64,000 nucleotides of DNA, from NCBI RefSeq assembly GCF_946479885.1, contig NZ_CAMLHM010000014.1, positions 8,527-72,526 on the forward strand, read 5' to 3'. Of this stretch, positions 16,915 to 24,931 are shown piece by piece. Made by a program: the position numbers and the translations under genes. The stretch's first letter is position 1. Every line of letters begins with the position of its first letter. The notes under the pieces are model-generated. The model did no database searches. It had not been told where the DNA came from and was given only the letters and a program-made list of their open reading frames with translations. This DNA is from an uncultured Devosia sp. Its GTDB lineage: Bacteria; Pseudomonadota; Alphaproteobacteria; Rhizobiales; Devosiaceae.

Positions 16915-17726
16915 CAGTGGCGCACCTCGGAGAGGATGCCACGGCCGGCGCGGCGCATGATGGCCTCGAAGGCCCGCTCGGAAATCATCGTCACCAGGAT
17001 GTAGAACACGAACAGCACCAGGTAGTAGCGCCAGCGCCAGTCGTCATGCACCAGCCCCACCGACGGCAGGAAATTGGGCGCACCGAGCCTGTCGGCCCAG
17101 AGCACGATATCGGCGATCTGCAGCAGCGAGAGCAGCGACGTCGCCTTGATGATCAGCATCCAGACATTGGAGAGGCCGGGCAGGGCATAGACCCACATTT
17201 GCCGGATATGGACGCGCCACAGCAACTGGCTGGCCGACATGCCATAGGCGCGGGCGGCTTCGAGCTGGCCCTTGGGCACCGAGCGCAGCGCGCCATGGAT
17301 GACGTTGGTGGCGAAGGCGCCATAGACCAGGCCCAGCGAGACGGAGGCGAGGACAAGGTATTCGGGGGTGCCGAGGAACCAGTTGGCTTCCTTGCAGGGT
17401 GGCCAGGCGGCGGCCTGGGCGGCCAGCATGTCCGGCGTGCAGACCTGGGCGGCGATGACCCATTCCACCGCTTGCTCGAAGGCCAGGGGGAAGAACAGGA
17501 AGAACAGCACGTCGGGCACGCCGCGCACGATCGATGAGTAGATCGTGCCGATGAGCCGCAGCGGCAGGAAACGGGAATTCTTGAGCGTGGCGCCGATCAG
17601 CCCGAAGACGACGGCCAGCAGGCCGCCGAAGACAGCGGCAAAAATGGTGAACTGGAAGCTGGCATACCAGGTGAGATGCTTGCCGTTGGTGATGTAGCTC
17701 AGCCAGAAGGCGAGGTCTTCGCTCAT
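16914..17726 (-). CDS. Polar amino-acid ABC transporter permease (HisQ type)
   Basis: 270-residue membrane subunit; the EAA loop reads AARAYGMSASQLLWRVHIRQM. A loop near residues 90-125 with two cysteines (QVCTPDMLAAQ, WPPCKEANW) is an insertion relative to plain HisQ and could form a periplasmic disulfide. It lies downstream of the SBP gene, separated by a palindromic element, and overlaps the HisM-type gene. Confidence 0.91.
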   Translation of the reverse strand: MSEDLAFWLSYITNGKHLTWYASFQFTIFAAVFGGLLAVVFGLIGATLKNSRFLPLRLIGTIYSSIVRGVPDVLFFLFFPLAFEQAVEWVIAAQVCTPDMLAAQAAAWPPCKEANWFLGTPEYLVLASVSLGLVYGAFATNVIHGALRSVPKGQLEAARAYGMSASQLLWRVHIRQMWVYALPGLSNVWMLIIKATSLLSLLQIADIVLWADRLGAPNFLPSVGLVHDDWRWRYYLVLFVFYILVTMISERAFEAIMRRAGRGILSEVRH

Positions 17727-17770
17727 GGGCTGGTCGTCCGGGGCAAGGTCATAGGTTATCCTGGATGCGG

Positions 17771-17871
17771 CTCCCTCCCCCTTGTGGGGAGGGCTGGGGT
17801 GGGGGTGTCACAACCTCCACTCCCGTGGCGAGAACCCCCACCCTTGATCCCTCCCCACAAGGGGGAGGGAG
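17771..17871. repeat. Type A intergenic inverted repeat, copy 3 (TTGT variant)
   Basis: Arms CTCCCTCCCCCTTGTGGGG and CCCCACAAGGGGGAGGGAG with inner GGGTGGGGGT and ACCCCCACCC arms. It lies inside the ABC operon between the SBP and HisQ-type genes, where it may lower permease expression relative to the receptor. Confidence 0.9.
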
Positions 17872-17891
17872 ACGCAAGAGCGGAGAGACTA

Positions 17892-18644
17892 TTACTCGGC
17901 GAAATAGGGGCCGCGGCCTTCGAACCACTGGGCGATCAGCTTGTCGACGGTGCCATCCTTCTTGAGGGCGGTCAGGGCGTCGTCGAACTTGGCCTTGAGT
18001 TCGGCTTCGTCCTTGCGGAGGCCGGCGCCGACGCCGTTGCCGATCATCACGTCGTCGCCGACGAATTCGAGCGAACCGCTGGAGGCAGCGACCACGGGCT
18101 CAAGATAGGCGCCGTCGGCCAGGATGAGGTCGAGGTTGCCGCCAGCCAGGTCAGCCATGGCCTGATCGGCCGTGCCGAAGGAGACCACGGTGTTCTTGCC
18201 GCCGAGGTTTTCCTCGGCATAGGCGGCCTGGATGGTGCCGCCCTGGACGCCAACGCGCTTGCCTTCAAGAGCGGCCAGATCGAGGCCGGCGCCAGCGGCG
18301 GCGACATACTTGGACGGATCGGGCGGGAAGTAGTTCTGGGTGAAGTCGATGGTCTCAAGGCGCTCGTCGGTGATCGACATGCCGGCCATGATCACGTCGT
18401 AGTTGCCGGCCAGCAGGTTGGGGATGATGGAATCCCAGTCGTTGATGATGAACTCGCAGGTGAGGCCTGCCTGGGCGCAGATGGCATTGCCCAGATCGAT
18501 TTCGTAGCCAGCAGGTTCGCCGGCATCGTTGAGGAAGTTCCAGGGCGCATAGGCGCCTTCGGTAGCGATGCGCACCGTTTCCTGTGCCTGCGTGGCAACG
18601 CCCAGTGCCAGGGTGGCGACTGCGGCGAGGATGAGCTTTTTCAT
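17892..18644 (-). CDS. Polar amino-acid ABC transporter substrate-binding protein
   Basis: 250-residue periplasmic receptor (SBP_bac_3). Residues 1-20 form a signal peptide ending AQA/QE. Mature-protein landmarks are ATEGAYAPWNFLND, EPAGYEIDLGNAIC, the hinge MAGMSITDER, and DLILADGAYLEP, as in lysine/arginine/ornithine-type receptors. Two cysteines (AICAQAGLTCEF) match the disulfide of LAO/HisJ. Cationic amino acids or opine-like compounds are likely ligands by similarity. The order ATPase, SBP, two permeases is conserved in this group. Confidence 0.92.
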   Translation of the reverse strand: MKKLILAAVATLALGVATQAQETVRIATEGAYAPWNFLNDAGEPAGYEIDLGNAICAQAGLTCEFIINDWDSIIPNLLAGNYDVIMAGMSITDERLETIDFTQNYFPPDPSKYVAAAGAGLDLAALEGKRVGVQGGTIQAAYAEENLGGKNTVVSFGTADQAMADLAGGNLDLILADGAYLEPVVAASSGSLEFVGDDVMIGNGVGAGLRKDEAELKAKFDDALTALKKDGTVDKLIAQWFEGRGPYFAE

Positions 18645-18712
18645 CTGTTTCTCCGTTGGTTGTTCTTGTCGTTGGGCCCGGGTAACCGGGACTTGTCGTC
18701 AACGCCGCTGGC

Positions 18713-19510
18713 CTATTGGTGGCTCGCGGCGTTGAGGAATTGCTTGAGGCGGGCCGATTTGGTGGCCCCGAAAACCTGTTCGGGCGAGCCTTCTTCCTCG
18801 ATCATGCCCTGATGGAGGAAGATGACGCGGTCGCTGACCGAGCGGGCAAAATCCATGTCGTGGGTAACCAGGATCATGGTGCGGCCTTCGTCGGCGAGGA
18901 TCTTGATGACGCGCAGCACTTCGACCTCGAGTTCGGGATCGAGCGCCGAGGTCGGTTCGTCAAACAGCATGACGCGCGGATTGATGCACAGCGCACGGGC
19001 AATGGCGGCGCGCTGCTGCTGGCCGCCGGAGAGCTGGGCGGGATAGGCGTCGGCCTTTTCGCGAATGCCGACCTTGGCCAGCATGGCGAGGGCCTCTTCC
19101 TGCACTTCACCGCGATTGCGCTTCTGCACGATCAGCGGCGCTTCCATGACGTTTTCGAGGATGGTCAGGTGTGCCCACAGATTAAAGCTCTGGAACACCA
19201 TGCCCAGCTCGGAGCGGATGCGGCGGATCTGGTTCTCGTCGCCGATATGGCGATGAGGGCGCGTGCCGCGCAGCTTGATTTCCTCGCCATCGATGGCGAC
19301 GGTGCCGCTATCGGGCACTTCGAGCATGTTGATGCAGCGCAGCAGGGTCGACTTGCCTGAGCCCGAAGACCCGATCAAGGATACGACCTCGCCCTCGCGG
19401 GCGGAGAAGGAGATGCCCTTGAGCACTTCCAGTTCGCCGAAAGATTTGTGCAAGTCGCGGATTGCCACGACAGGCCACTTCTCCGCGGTGGCGGCAGCAG
19501 CTTGCGCCAT
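18713..19510 (-). CDS. Polar amino-acid ABC transporter ATP-binding protein (HisP type)
   Basis: 265-residue ATPase with Walker [10 protein letters not shown], signature [15 protein letters not shown], Walker [13 protein letters not shown] and the H-loop [10 protein letters not shown] 19510 is chosen because AAAGG lies a few bases upstream; the GTG at 19516 is an alternative. It is the first gene of a six-gene operon that ends with the deacylase at 14732. Confidence 0.93.
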   Translation of the reverse strand: MAQAAAATAEKWPVVAIRDLHKSFGELEVLKGISFSAREGEVVSLIGSSGSGKSTLLRCINMLEVPDSGTVAIDGEEIKLRGTRPHRHIGDENQIRRIRSELGMVFQSFNLWAHLTILENVMEAPLIVQKRNRGEVQEEALAMLAKVGIREKADAYPAQLSGGQQQRAAIARALCINPRVMLFDEPTSALDPELEVEVLRVIKILADEGRTMILVTHDMDFARSVSDRVIFLHQGMIEEEGSPEQVFGATKSARLKQFLNAASHQ

Positions 19511-19718
19511 ATTCACCCTTTACCCGCCGAGACGGGCGCCTTCCTGACCGGGGACTGCCTTTTTTTGAGGCTGGCAATCCTTCCCGCCGCCAAGAAAAGC
19601 AAAAGCACGGCATATGGCAAGGGAAATGATGGATCACCTGCCGTTGGCTGGGGAAGGGCGTCTCGCCTGGGCATGGCCCGTGCCCTATGGTGCGCTGGCA
19701 ATCGGGTGGGGCGACCGC

Positions 19719-20519
19719 ATGTTTTTTGTTGTTTCGAAGGTGTTCTGGGGTCTGGCACAGCCGGTCAGCCTGATCTTCCTGTTGCTGCTTGTCGGCTGGC
19801 TGCTGACCCTGCGAGGGCGCCGCCTGGCGGGGCTGGCGACGGGAGCCCTGGGCCTGCTGCTGTTGGCTGCGAGTAGTTTCACGACGCTGGGCGTGCTGCT
19901 CGTCGAGCCGCTGGAAGACCGGTTTGTGCGACCACCAGAGATGCCGGCCGAGGTCAATACCATCGTCATGCTGGGAGGCGCGACATCGGGACGGGTCAGT
20001 ACCGCGCGGGGCATTGCCGAACTGAGCGAGGCGGGCGACAGGCTGGCGGAGACACTGCGGCTGGCCGAGTATTATCCGGAGGCGCGCATCGTGCTCAGCG
20101 GTGGCGCCGGCCTGCTGGTGGCCGACGGCGAACCTGAGGCCGAGACGGCGGCGCGGTTCTTCACGGAGCTCGGGATCGCGCCGGAGCGCCTCGCGCTGGA
20201 ATCGGCCTCGCGCAATACCGACGAGAATGCGGAACTGACCAAGGCCATGTTGGGCGATGACCCCGGCGTCGTGGCGCTGGTCACCTCGGCTTTCCACATG
20301 CCCCGCTCGGTCGGGTTGTTTCGCAAGGTGGGCGTGGAGGTGGTGCCGTGGCCCACCGACTATCGCAGCGCCGGCAATGAGGGGATCGGGCTCGATATCG
20401 TCAACCCGATCCTCAATCTCACCACCACGGGCGTGGCGATGAAGGAGTGGATCGGGCTGGCGGTCTATCACTGGACCGGCAGGATCGACGAACTGCTGCC
20501 GGCTCAGCTTTCGAACTGA
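19719..20519 (+). CDS. YdcF/ElyC (DUF218) family membrane protein
   Basis: 266-residue protein. Two N-terminal helices (about residues 8-30 and 35-58) anchor a cytosolic or periplasmic DUF218 domain with NTIVMLGGAT, IVLSGGAGLLVADGEPEAE, LALESASRNTDENA and VTSAFHMPRS. ElyC/YdcF proteins act in envelope or peptidoglycan homeostasis; the reaction is unknown. ATG 19719 is preferred because the extra 35 residues of the longer frame are not hydrophobic. Its 3' end overlaps the convergent kinase gene by 16 bases. Confidence 0.85.
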   Translation: MFFVVSKVFWGLAQPVSLIFLLLLVGWLLTLRGRRLAGLATGALGLLLLAASSFTTLGVLLVEPLEDRFVRPPEMPAEVNTIVMLGGATSGRVSTARGIAELSEAGDRLAETLRLAEYYPEARIVLSGGAGLLVADGEPEAETAARFFTELGIAPERLALESASRNTDENAELTKAMLGDDPGVVALVTSAFHMPRSVGLFRKVGVEVVPWPTDYRSAGNEGIGLDIVNPILNLTTTGVAMKEWIGLAVYHWTGRIDELLPAQLSN

Positions 20520-21481
20520 TCGGCAGGCACGACAAGCCGGTAGCGGACGCTGTCGGCTTCAATGCTGAACTCGGCGGTGCCGCCCACAGAGAGGGGCACG
20601 ATGCGTTCGAGCACCAGGGTGCCGAAATGCGGCTCGTGTCGGACCAGGCCGATATCGATCCCGGTCTCCTGCCACTCGATGACGAGCTGGGGCGGCTGAT
20701 CGAGCTGATTGAGGATGTGAGCGTCGATCCACACTTGCCCCGGCTGACCCTCGCCCATGGCGCCGTGCAAGACGGCATTGGCACCCAGTTCATGGATGGC
20801 GAGGCCGATATGCAGCGACGCATTGGGGCCCAGGCGCGGGTTTTCGCCCGTGACGCGCACATTGGCGAGGATGGCGTGGCCGACGCGGGTGAGCTGCGAG
20901 GCGATCAGGGACTGCAGATAGGTGCCGCGCCAGTTACTCTCGGTCACCAGGTCCTGTGTGCTCGACAAGGCATGCAGGCGCCCGCGGAAGCGATCGAGGA
21001 AATCCTTGATGTTGCCGCTGTGGTGGGCGGTCTGCATGGCGACCGACTGGACGATGGCCAGCAGGTTTTTCGAGCGGTGACTGACTTCGCGCAGCAGTGA
21101 CGCCACCGCGAGATCGCGCGCGCGCTCGTCGGTGGTGTCGGTGACGACGGTGGTCACGCCGGCTTCGTCGGCGACCAGGCGCGCCTGGAAGCTGCGGCGG
21201 CGGAGGCTGTCGCCCATCTCGAATTCTATGGTCTGTTCCTCGTGGGTGCCTCGCGCCCGCTCGAAAGCGGCGGCAAAGGCGCCGGCAACCTCGGTGGGGA
21301 GGATATCGGCCTCCACCCGGCCGATGAAATCGGTTCGGGGCCAGGACTGGGGGGAGTTTTCGGCCAGATCGAAGCGGTGGTCCGGCCCCTGGTGCAAGAT
21401 GCAGATGTCCTGCAGGCGCAGGCCAGCTGACAGGGCACCCAGCCGTATCTGCGTTTGTGGATCAGGCGGTGGGGTAGGCAT
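20504..21481 (-). CDS. HWE-family histidine kinase with PAS-like N-terminus
   Basis: 325-residue soluble sensor kinase. The first 125 residues form a PAS-like domain; the H-box is LREVSHRSKNLLAIVQSVA, the N-box HELGANAVLHGA, and the WxE signature of HWE kinases is VIEWQETGI. It has no membrane helix or receiver. Kinases of this class phosphorylate PhyR in the alphaproteobacterial general stress response, and phyR lies 0.4 kb away on the same strand, so it may act as a PhyR kinase or phosphatase. Confidence 0.85.
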   Translation of the reverse strand: MPTPPPDPQTQIRLGALSAGLRLQDICILHQGPDHRFDLAENSPQSWPRTDFIGRVEADILPTEVAGAFAAAFERARGTHEEQTIEFEMGDSLRRRSFQARLVADEAGVTTVVTDTTDERARDLAVASLLREVSHRSKNLLAIVQSVAMQTAHHSGNIKDFLDRFRGRLHALSSTQDLVTESNWRGTYLQSLIASQLTRVGHAILANVRVTGENPRLGPNASLHIGLAIHELGANAVLHGAMGEGQPGQVWIDAHILNQLDQPPQLVIEWQETGIDIGLVRHEPHFGTLVLERIVPLSVGGTAEFSIEADSVRYRLVVPADQFES

Positions 21482-21511
21482 AGAACAGAGCCCCTCATGC
21501 GGCCGGGGACG

Positions 21512-21538
21512 AAAACGGCCTCGCCGTGGGGCGAGGCC
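21512..21538 (-). terminator. Terminator of the DUF1328 gene
   Basis: On the minus strand, a perfect 9-bp stem GGCCTCGCC, loop CCAC, GGCGAGGCC, followed by GTTTTC. It lies 35 bases past the DUF1328 stop codon and before the HWE kinase gene, so the two are probably separate units. Confidence 0.7.
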
Positions 21539-21572
21539 GCATCAACTACCTGGCCGGGCCGCGATGATGTGG

Positions 21573-21737
21573 TCAGGCGCGCCGGAAGAAACCGATGACC
21601 AGCGAGATGACCAGGAAGGCCAGGAACAGGAAGAACAGAATTTGCGCTATGCCCGCCGAGGCACCGGCAATGCCGCCGAAGCCAAGAACGCCAGCAATAA
21701 GCGCGATGACGAGGAAGACGAGTGCGTAGTAGAGCAT
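21573..21737 (-). CDS. DUF1328 (YtjA) small membrane protein
   Basis: 54-residue protein made almost wholly of two hydrophobic helices around the glycine-rich turn [14 protein letters not shown], ending GFFRRA; this is the DUF1328/YtjA pattern. Ribosome site AGGAGAGT precedes the ATG. Function is unknown in the family. A perfect EcfG promoter lies 33-57 bases upstream, so it is expected to be a general stress response gene. It is followed by its own terminator. Confidence 0.88.
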   Translation of the reverse strand: MLYYALVFLVIALIAGVLGFGGIAGASAGIAQILFFLFLAFLVISLVIGFFRRA

Positions 21738-21769
21738 CTTACTCTCCTATTCGAAGTTATTGGTCTAAC

Positions 21770-21794
21770 AACGTTTCTCGGGTTGGCCGGTTCC
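21770..21794 (-). promoter_or_regulatory. EcfG-type promoter of the DUF1328 gene
   Basis: Minus-strand GGAAC (21794-21790), 16-base spacer, CGTT (21773-21770); an exact match to the EcfG consensus GGAAC-N16/17-CGTT. Confidence 0.8.
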
Positions 21795-21804
21795 TGAGGC
21801 GCAA

Positions 21805-21832
21805 TAAAAAAGGCCGGGAAGTTCCCGGCCTT
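21805..21832 (-). terminator. Rho-independent terminator of phyR
   Basis: Minus strand AAGGCCGGGAA, CTTCCCGGCCTT type stem (perfect palindrome) followed by TTTTTTATTG, 22 bases past the phyR stop codon. A textbook terminator. Confidence 0.88.
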
Positions 21833-21854
21833 GATGGTTGCTGTCGCGATTCGA

Positions 21855-22649
21855 TCAGGCGGCGGCGCGCGAGCCTTCGTCGAAGAACAGCGCCTGGCTG
21901 ATCAGCGCCTTGACCATGTCGGGATTGAACGGCTTGGTGACGAGGAAAGTCGGCTCGGGCCGCTCGCCGGTCAACAGGCGCTCCGGGAAGGCGGTGATGA
22001 AGATCACCGGTACCGAATGATGGTTGAGGATGTCGTTGACCGCATCGATGCCCGAACTGCCGTCGGCAAGCTGGATGTCGGCCAGGATCATGCGCGGCTG
22101 GGTCTGTGCAAACAGGTTGACCGCTTCCTTGTGGGTGCGGGCAACGCTCACCACCTTGTGGCCGAGGCTCTCGACGAGCTGCTCGATGTCCATGGCGATC
22201 AGCGGTTCATCCTCGATGATCATGATTTCGGTGGCCACCTGGCGGGAAATCTCGATCGAGGCTTCCTCGAGCAGGGAGGCGAACTCGGCGTCCGAGACGG
22301 AGAGGATTTCAGCAGCCTGCCCGTGGGTGAAGCCTTCGACGGCGACCAGCAGGAAAGCCTGCCGGGGACGTGGCGCCAGGTTGCCGAGATTGGTGGCTGC
22401 ACGCTTTTCCCACGCAAACGTTGAGGTGGGTTGCGGGACTTTGACGGCCGAGGATGAGAACAGCGCCGAAAACAGCTTGTAGAGCGCTATGCGGTCGTTG
22501 GATGCCTCGGGAAACAGCGAGATATCGGCGATGAGCGCTTCGAGGGTGGCCGCGACATAGGCGTCGCCTGAGGTTTGCGACCCGGTTACTGCGCGAGAAA
22601 ACCGCCGTAGATACGGCAGATGCGGAGCAATCCGCGTGGACAAAGTCAT
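21855..22649 (-). CDS. phyR: General stress response anti-anti-sigma regulator PhyR
   Basis: 264 residues with the two-part PhyR structure: an N-terminal sigma-factor-like domain (residues 1-135) and a C-terminal receiver (about 142-258). Phospho-acceptor D191 lies in ILADIQLADGSSG, the acidic pocket in IIEDEPLIAMD, and the switch lysine is K239 in VTKPF. When phosphorylated, PhyR binds NepR and frees EcfG. It is divergent from nepR-ecfG, the canonical arrangement, has a consensus EcfG promoter, and ends at a strong terminator. Confidence 0.97.
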   Translation of the reverse strand: MTLSTRIAPHLPYLRRFSRAVTGSQTSGDAYVAATLEALIADISLFPEASNDRIALYKLFSALFSSSAVKVPQPTSTFAWEKRAATNLGNLAPRPRQAFLLVAVEGFTHGQAAEILSVSDAEFASLLEEASIEISRQVATEIMIIEDEPLIAMDIEQLVESLGHKVVSVARTHKEAVNLFAQTQPRMILADIQLADGSSGIDAVNDILNHHSVPVIFITAFPERLLTGERPEPTFLVTKPFNPDMVKALISQALFFDEGSRAAA

Positions 22650-22698
22650 TAAGTGAACTCCCAGTGACGCTAAGGCTCGTGGTTACACGAAACCGGAA

Positions 22699-22724
22699 AA
22701 CGTGACTTCCCTGAACAAAGTTCC
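22699..22724 (-). promoter_or_regulatory. EcfG-type promoter of phyR
   Basis: Minus-strand GGAAC (22724-22720), 17-base spacer, CGTT (22702-22699), 50 bases before the phyR start. Its -35 box is one arm of a palindrome shared with the nepR promoter. Confidence 0.78.
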
Positions 22725-22733
22725 GGTCGGCCC

Positions 22734-22758
22734 GGAACTTTTTTTGTCATGGTGCATT
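22734..22758 (+). promoter_or_regulatory. Probable EcfG-type promoter of nepR-ecfG
   Basis: GGAAC (22734-22738), 16-base spacer, CATT (22755-22758); one mismatch in the -10 box (CGTT expected). Autoregulation of nepR-ecfG is usual. AAAGTTCCG (22717-22725) and CGGAACTTT (22733-22741) place the two divergent -35 boxes in a 9-bp inverted repeat. Confidence 0.55.
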
Positions 22759-22806
22759 GTTGGCCAAACGTGGGCAAATTCAACAATCTGACGGTCAAGA
22801 CACGGC

Positions 22807-23028
22807 ATGATGAAGGAAAAACTGGTGACCCAGCAACGTGTGCGAGTGCAGGCGGGGCGGGCAGAGGATGGGCTGGGTCCCAATACGGACATCGGCGCAC
22901 GACTGCGCGCCCTCTATGGAGCGGTGCAGGAAGAGGGTGTTCCCGACCAACTCCTCGACCTGCTTGAACGTCTTGATAGCGCGGAACAAGCGCACAAGGC
23001 CAAGACTGCCGCTCGTGACGGAGAGTAA
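22807..23028 (+). CDS. nepR: Anti-sigma factor NepR
   Basis: 73-residue protein. The core DIGARLRALYGAVQEEGVP and DQLLDLLERLD are the two helices that NepR uses to hold EcfG or PhyR; the tails are flexible and charged. It sits directly upstream of ecfG, one base between stop and GTG start. The ribosome site is weak, so ATG 22807 or 22810 are equally possible. Confidence 0.92.
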   Translation: MMKEKLVTQQRVRVQAGRAEDGLGPNTDIGARLRALYGAVQEEGVPDQLLDLLERLDSAEQAHKAKTAARDGE

Positions 23029-23029
23029 C

Positions 23030-23587
23030 GTGGTGGCCGCCGAACCGACTTCATTCAAGCGTGAAATGCTTGCGACTCTCCCCAGTCTGCGGGCCTTTGC
23101 CGTTTCGCTGACGGGCAAGCACGACAAGGCGGACGACCTGGTGCAGGACACCGTAATGAAGGCCTGGGCCAAGCAGTCCAGCTTCGAGATGGGCACCAAT
23201 ATCAAGGCCTGGCTCTTCACCATCCTGCGCAATGAGTTTTACAGCCAGATGCGCAAGCGTGGCCGCGAGGTCCAGGACAGCGATGGCGCGTTTACCGAGC
23301 GCCTGTCGGTGCACCCGGCCCAATATGGCTCGATGGACATGCAGGACTTCCGCAAGGCGCTGGCGCAGCTGCCCGATGATCAGCGCGAGGCGGTGATCCT
23401 GATCGGTGCATCCGGCTTTTCGTACGAGGAAGCCGCCGAGATTTGCGATTGCGCGGTCGGCACGATGAAGAGCCGGGTGAGCCGCGCCCGCACGCGGCTC
23501 CAGGATATCCTCAAGATCTCGGGCGAAGCCGATTACGGTCCTGACGCGGTTTCGGCCCAGGTGACCACCAGCAATCATTCGTTCTAG
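23030..23587 (+). CDS. ecfG: General stress response ECF sigma factor
   Basis: 185 residues: sigma region 2 (AFAVSLTGKHDKADDLVQD, then KAWLFTILRNEFYSQMRK) and region 4 (LPDDQREAVILIGASGFSY, then GTMKSRVSRARTRL), without a long extra domain. GTG 23030 is preferred because GGAGAG lies 5 bases upstream; GTG 23033 and 23015 are alternatives. Transcribed with nepR. It recognises GGAAC-N16/17-CGTT promoters, six of which occur within 8 kb. Confidence 0.95.
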   Translation: MVAAEPTSFKREMLATLPSLRAFAVSLTGKHDKADDLVQDTVMKAWAKQSSFEMGTNIKAWLFTILRNEFYSQMRKRGREVQDSDGAFTERLSVHPAQYGSMDMQDFRKALAQLPDDQREAVILIGASGFSYEEAAEICDCAVGTMKSRVSRARTRLQDILKISGEADYGPDAVSAQVTTSNHSF

Positions 23588-23952
23588 CGGCGAGCGGCGA
23601 GCGCCTGTTGAATGGCGCTCGTCAATGCCTCTTCGGGCAATGGCTTGGGCACGACGGCGAGATCGGGAAACGCCGACGAGCCTTTGCCGAGGGCGATGTC
23701 GGCGGTGGTCAGAACCATGGGAATGCCGGCCTGCCTCAGGCCATCGACAAGCGCGTGGGCCGCGTTGCCGTGGCTGCGAACCTCGACGATAGCAAGGCCG
23801 ATCTCCGGCCAGGACGACCGCAATTGCTCGGCCTCCGCGGCCGTGCGCGCAAACAGGGTCTGTTCGACACCAAGGGTCTCAAGCATGCGCTGGATGTCGA
23901 GTGCGATCAGGAATTCTTCCTCGACCACGAGGGCCGTCCGGCCTTTGAGCAT
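23584..23952 (-). CDS. Degenerate single-domain receiver protein
   Basis: 122-residue receiver fold with no output domain. The site where the phospho-Asp is expected reads AIVEVRSHG, so E57 replaces Asp; the acidic pocket (VVEEEF) and K103 (VPKPL) remain. Asp-to-Glu changes can mimic the phosphorylated state or abolish phosphorylation. It is convergent with ecfG and overlaps it by four bases. A fine-tuning role in the stress response is inferred only from position. Confidence 0.82.
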   Translation of the reverse strand: MLKGRTALVVEEEFLIALDIQRMLETLGVEQTLFARTAAEAEQLRSSWPEIGLAIVEVRSHGNAAHALVDGLRQAGIPMVLTTADIALGKGSSAFPDLAVVPKPLPEEALTSAIQQALAARR

Positions 23953-24026
23953 GTGGGATTCCGCTTGTCTTGGCTTCTTTCAGTGGCCCTGCGCGCAGCA
24001 CCTGTCATTTAAGTTTGACATGTCGG

Positions 24027-24051
24027 GGAACGGCAGTTGCGCAATTGCGTT
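24027..24051 (+). promoter_or_regulatory. EcfG-type promoter of the Crp/Fnr regulator
   Basis: GGAAC (24027-24031), 16-base spacer, CGTT (24048-24051), 37 bases before the TTG start at 24088. Confidence 0.72.
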
Positions 24052-24087
24052 TGGCTGGCGACATCCTTCCAGCGTCAGCGGTGCCAT

Positions 24088-24843
24088 TTGAGTCTCGTCC
24101 TGCCCAGTTCCGGACGCCGGGTGCCCTGCGAGCAGTGCCCGCTCCGCGCCATGCCGAATTTTCGCGCCTTCGAGCCGCAGGAACTGAGGTTCGTCTCCTC
24201 GTTCAAAACCGGCGAGCTGGTGGCGGAAGTCGGCACGACCCTGCTCTCGGAGGGTAGCCACAGCGCGCACCTCTATACGCTGCTGTCGGGCTGGGCCTTC
24301 CGCTACAAGACGCTGCAGGATGGGCGGCGCCAGATCCTCAACTACATGCTGCCCGGGGATCTGATCGGTCTGCAGGGCTCCGTGATCGGGGAGATGCAGC
24401 ATTCGGTGGAGGCGCTGTCGCCGCTGGTCTTGTGCGTGTTCCAGCGCGATCGACTGGGCGAGCTGTTTCGCAACCATCCCGGGCTGGGCTTCGACATCAC
24501 CTGGCTGGCGGCGCAGGAAGAGCGGATGCTCGACGATCATCTGCTGAGCCTGGGTCGTCGCAACGCGACCGAGCGGGCGGCCTATCTGATTGCCTTTCTC
24601 TACCAGAGGGCGGCTTCTGTGGGCCTGGCGGAATCGCGCAACCTCTACGTCCCGATCACCCAGATGCATGTCGCCGATACGCTGGGGCTCTCGATCGTTC
24701 ACACCAACAAGACGCTGCGCAAGCTGGCCGACAGATCGCTGATCCGCTGGCTCGACCGGTCCTGCGAAGTGCTCGACGCGGAAGGATTGATGGAGCTGGC
24801 AGGCTGGGAAGGTCTCCCCGAGCGCCGGCGGCCCCTCATATGA
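24088..24843 (+). CDS. Crp/Fnr-family transcriptional regulator
   Basis: About 251 residues: an N-terminal cyclic-nucleotide-like beta-roll (to about 135), a long dimer helix, and a winged helix-turn-helix with ITQMHVADTLGLSIVHTNK. A CEQCPLR pair near residue 14 recalls Fnr-like proteins, but a full four-cysteine Fe-S set is not visible. TTG 24088 keeps that region; GTG 24121 and ATG 24151 are alternatives, and the frame is open from 24037. A consensus EcfG promoter precedes it, so it extends the stress cascade. Confidence 0.83.
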   Translation: MSLVLPSSGRRVPCEQCPLRAMPNFRAFEPQELRFVSSFKTGELVAEVGTTLLSEGSHSAHLYTLLSGWAFRYKTLQDGRRQILNYMLPGDLIGLQGSVIGEMQHSVEALSPLVLCVFQRDRLGELFRNHPGLGFDITWLAAQEERMLDDHLLSLGRRNATERAAYLIAFLYQRAASVGLAESRNLYVPITQMHVADTLGLSIVHTNKTLRKLADRSLIRWLDRSCEVLDAEGLMELAGWEGLPERRRPLI

Positions 24844-24931
24844 AGCGGCCGCCAGCCTCAAATCCGCCATTGGCATGGGTCAAGGGGATTCGGTCGGCGA
24901 TTTGCCCCGCGCGGCTGACGGCAGCGGACCA

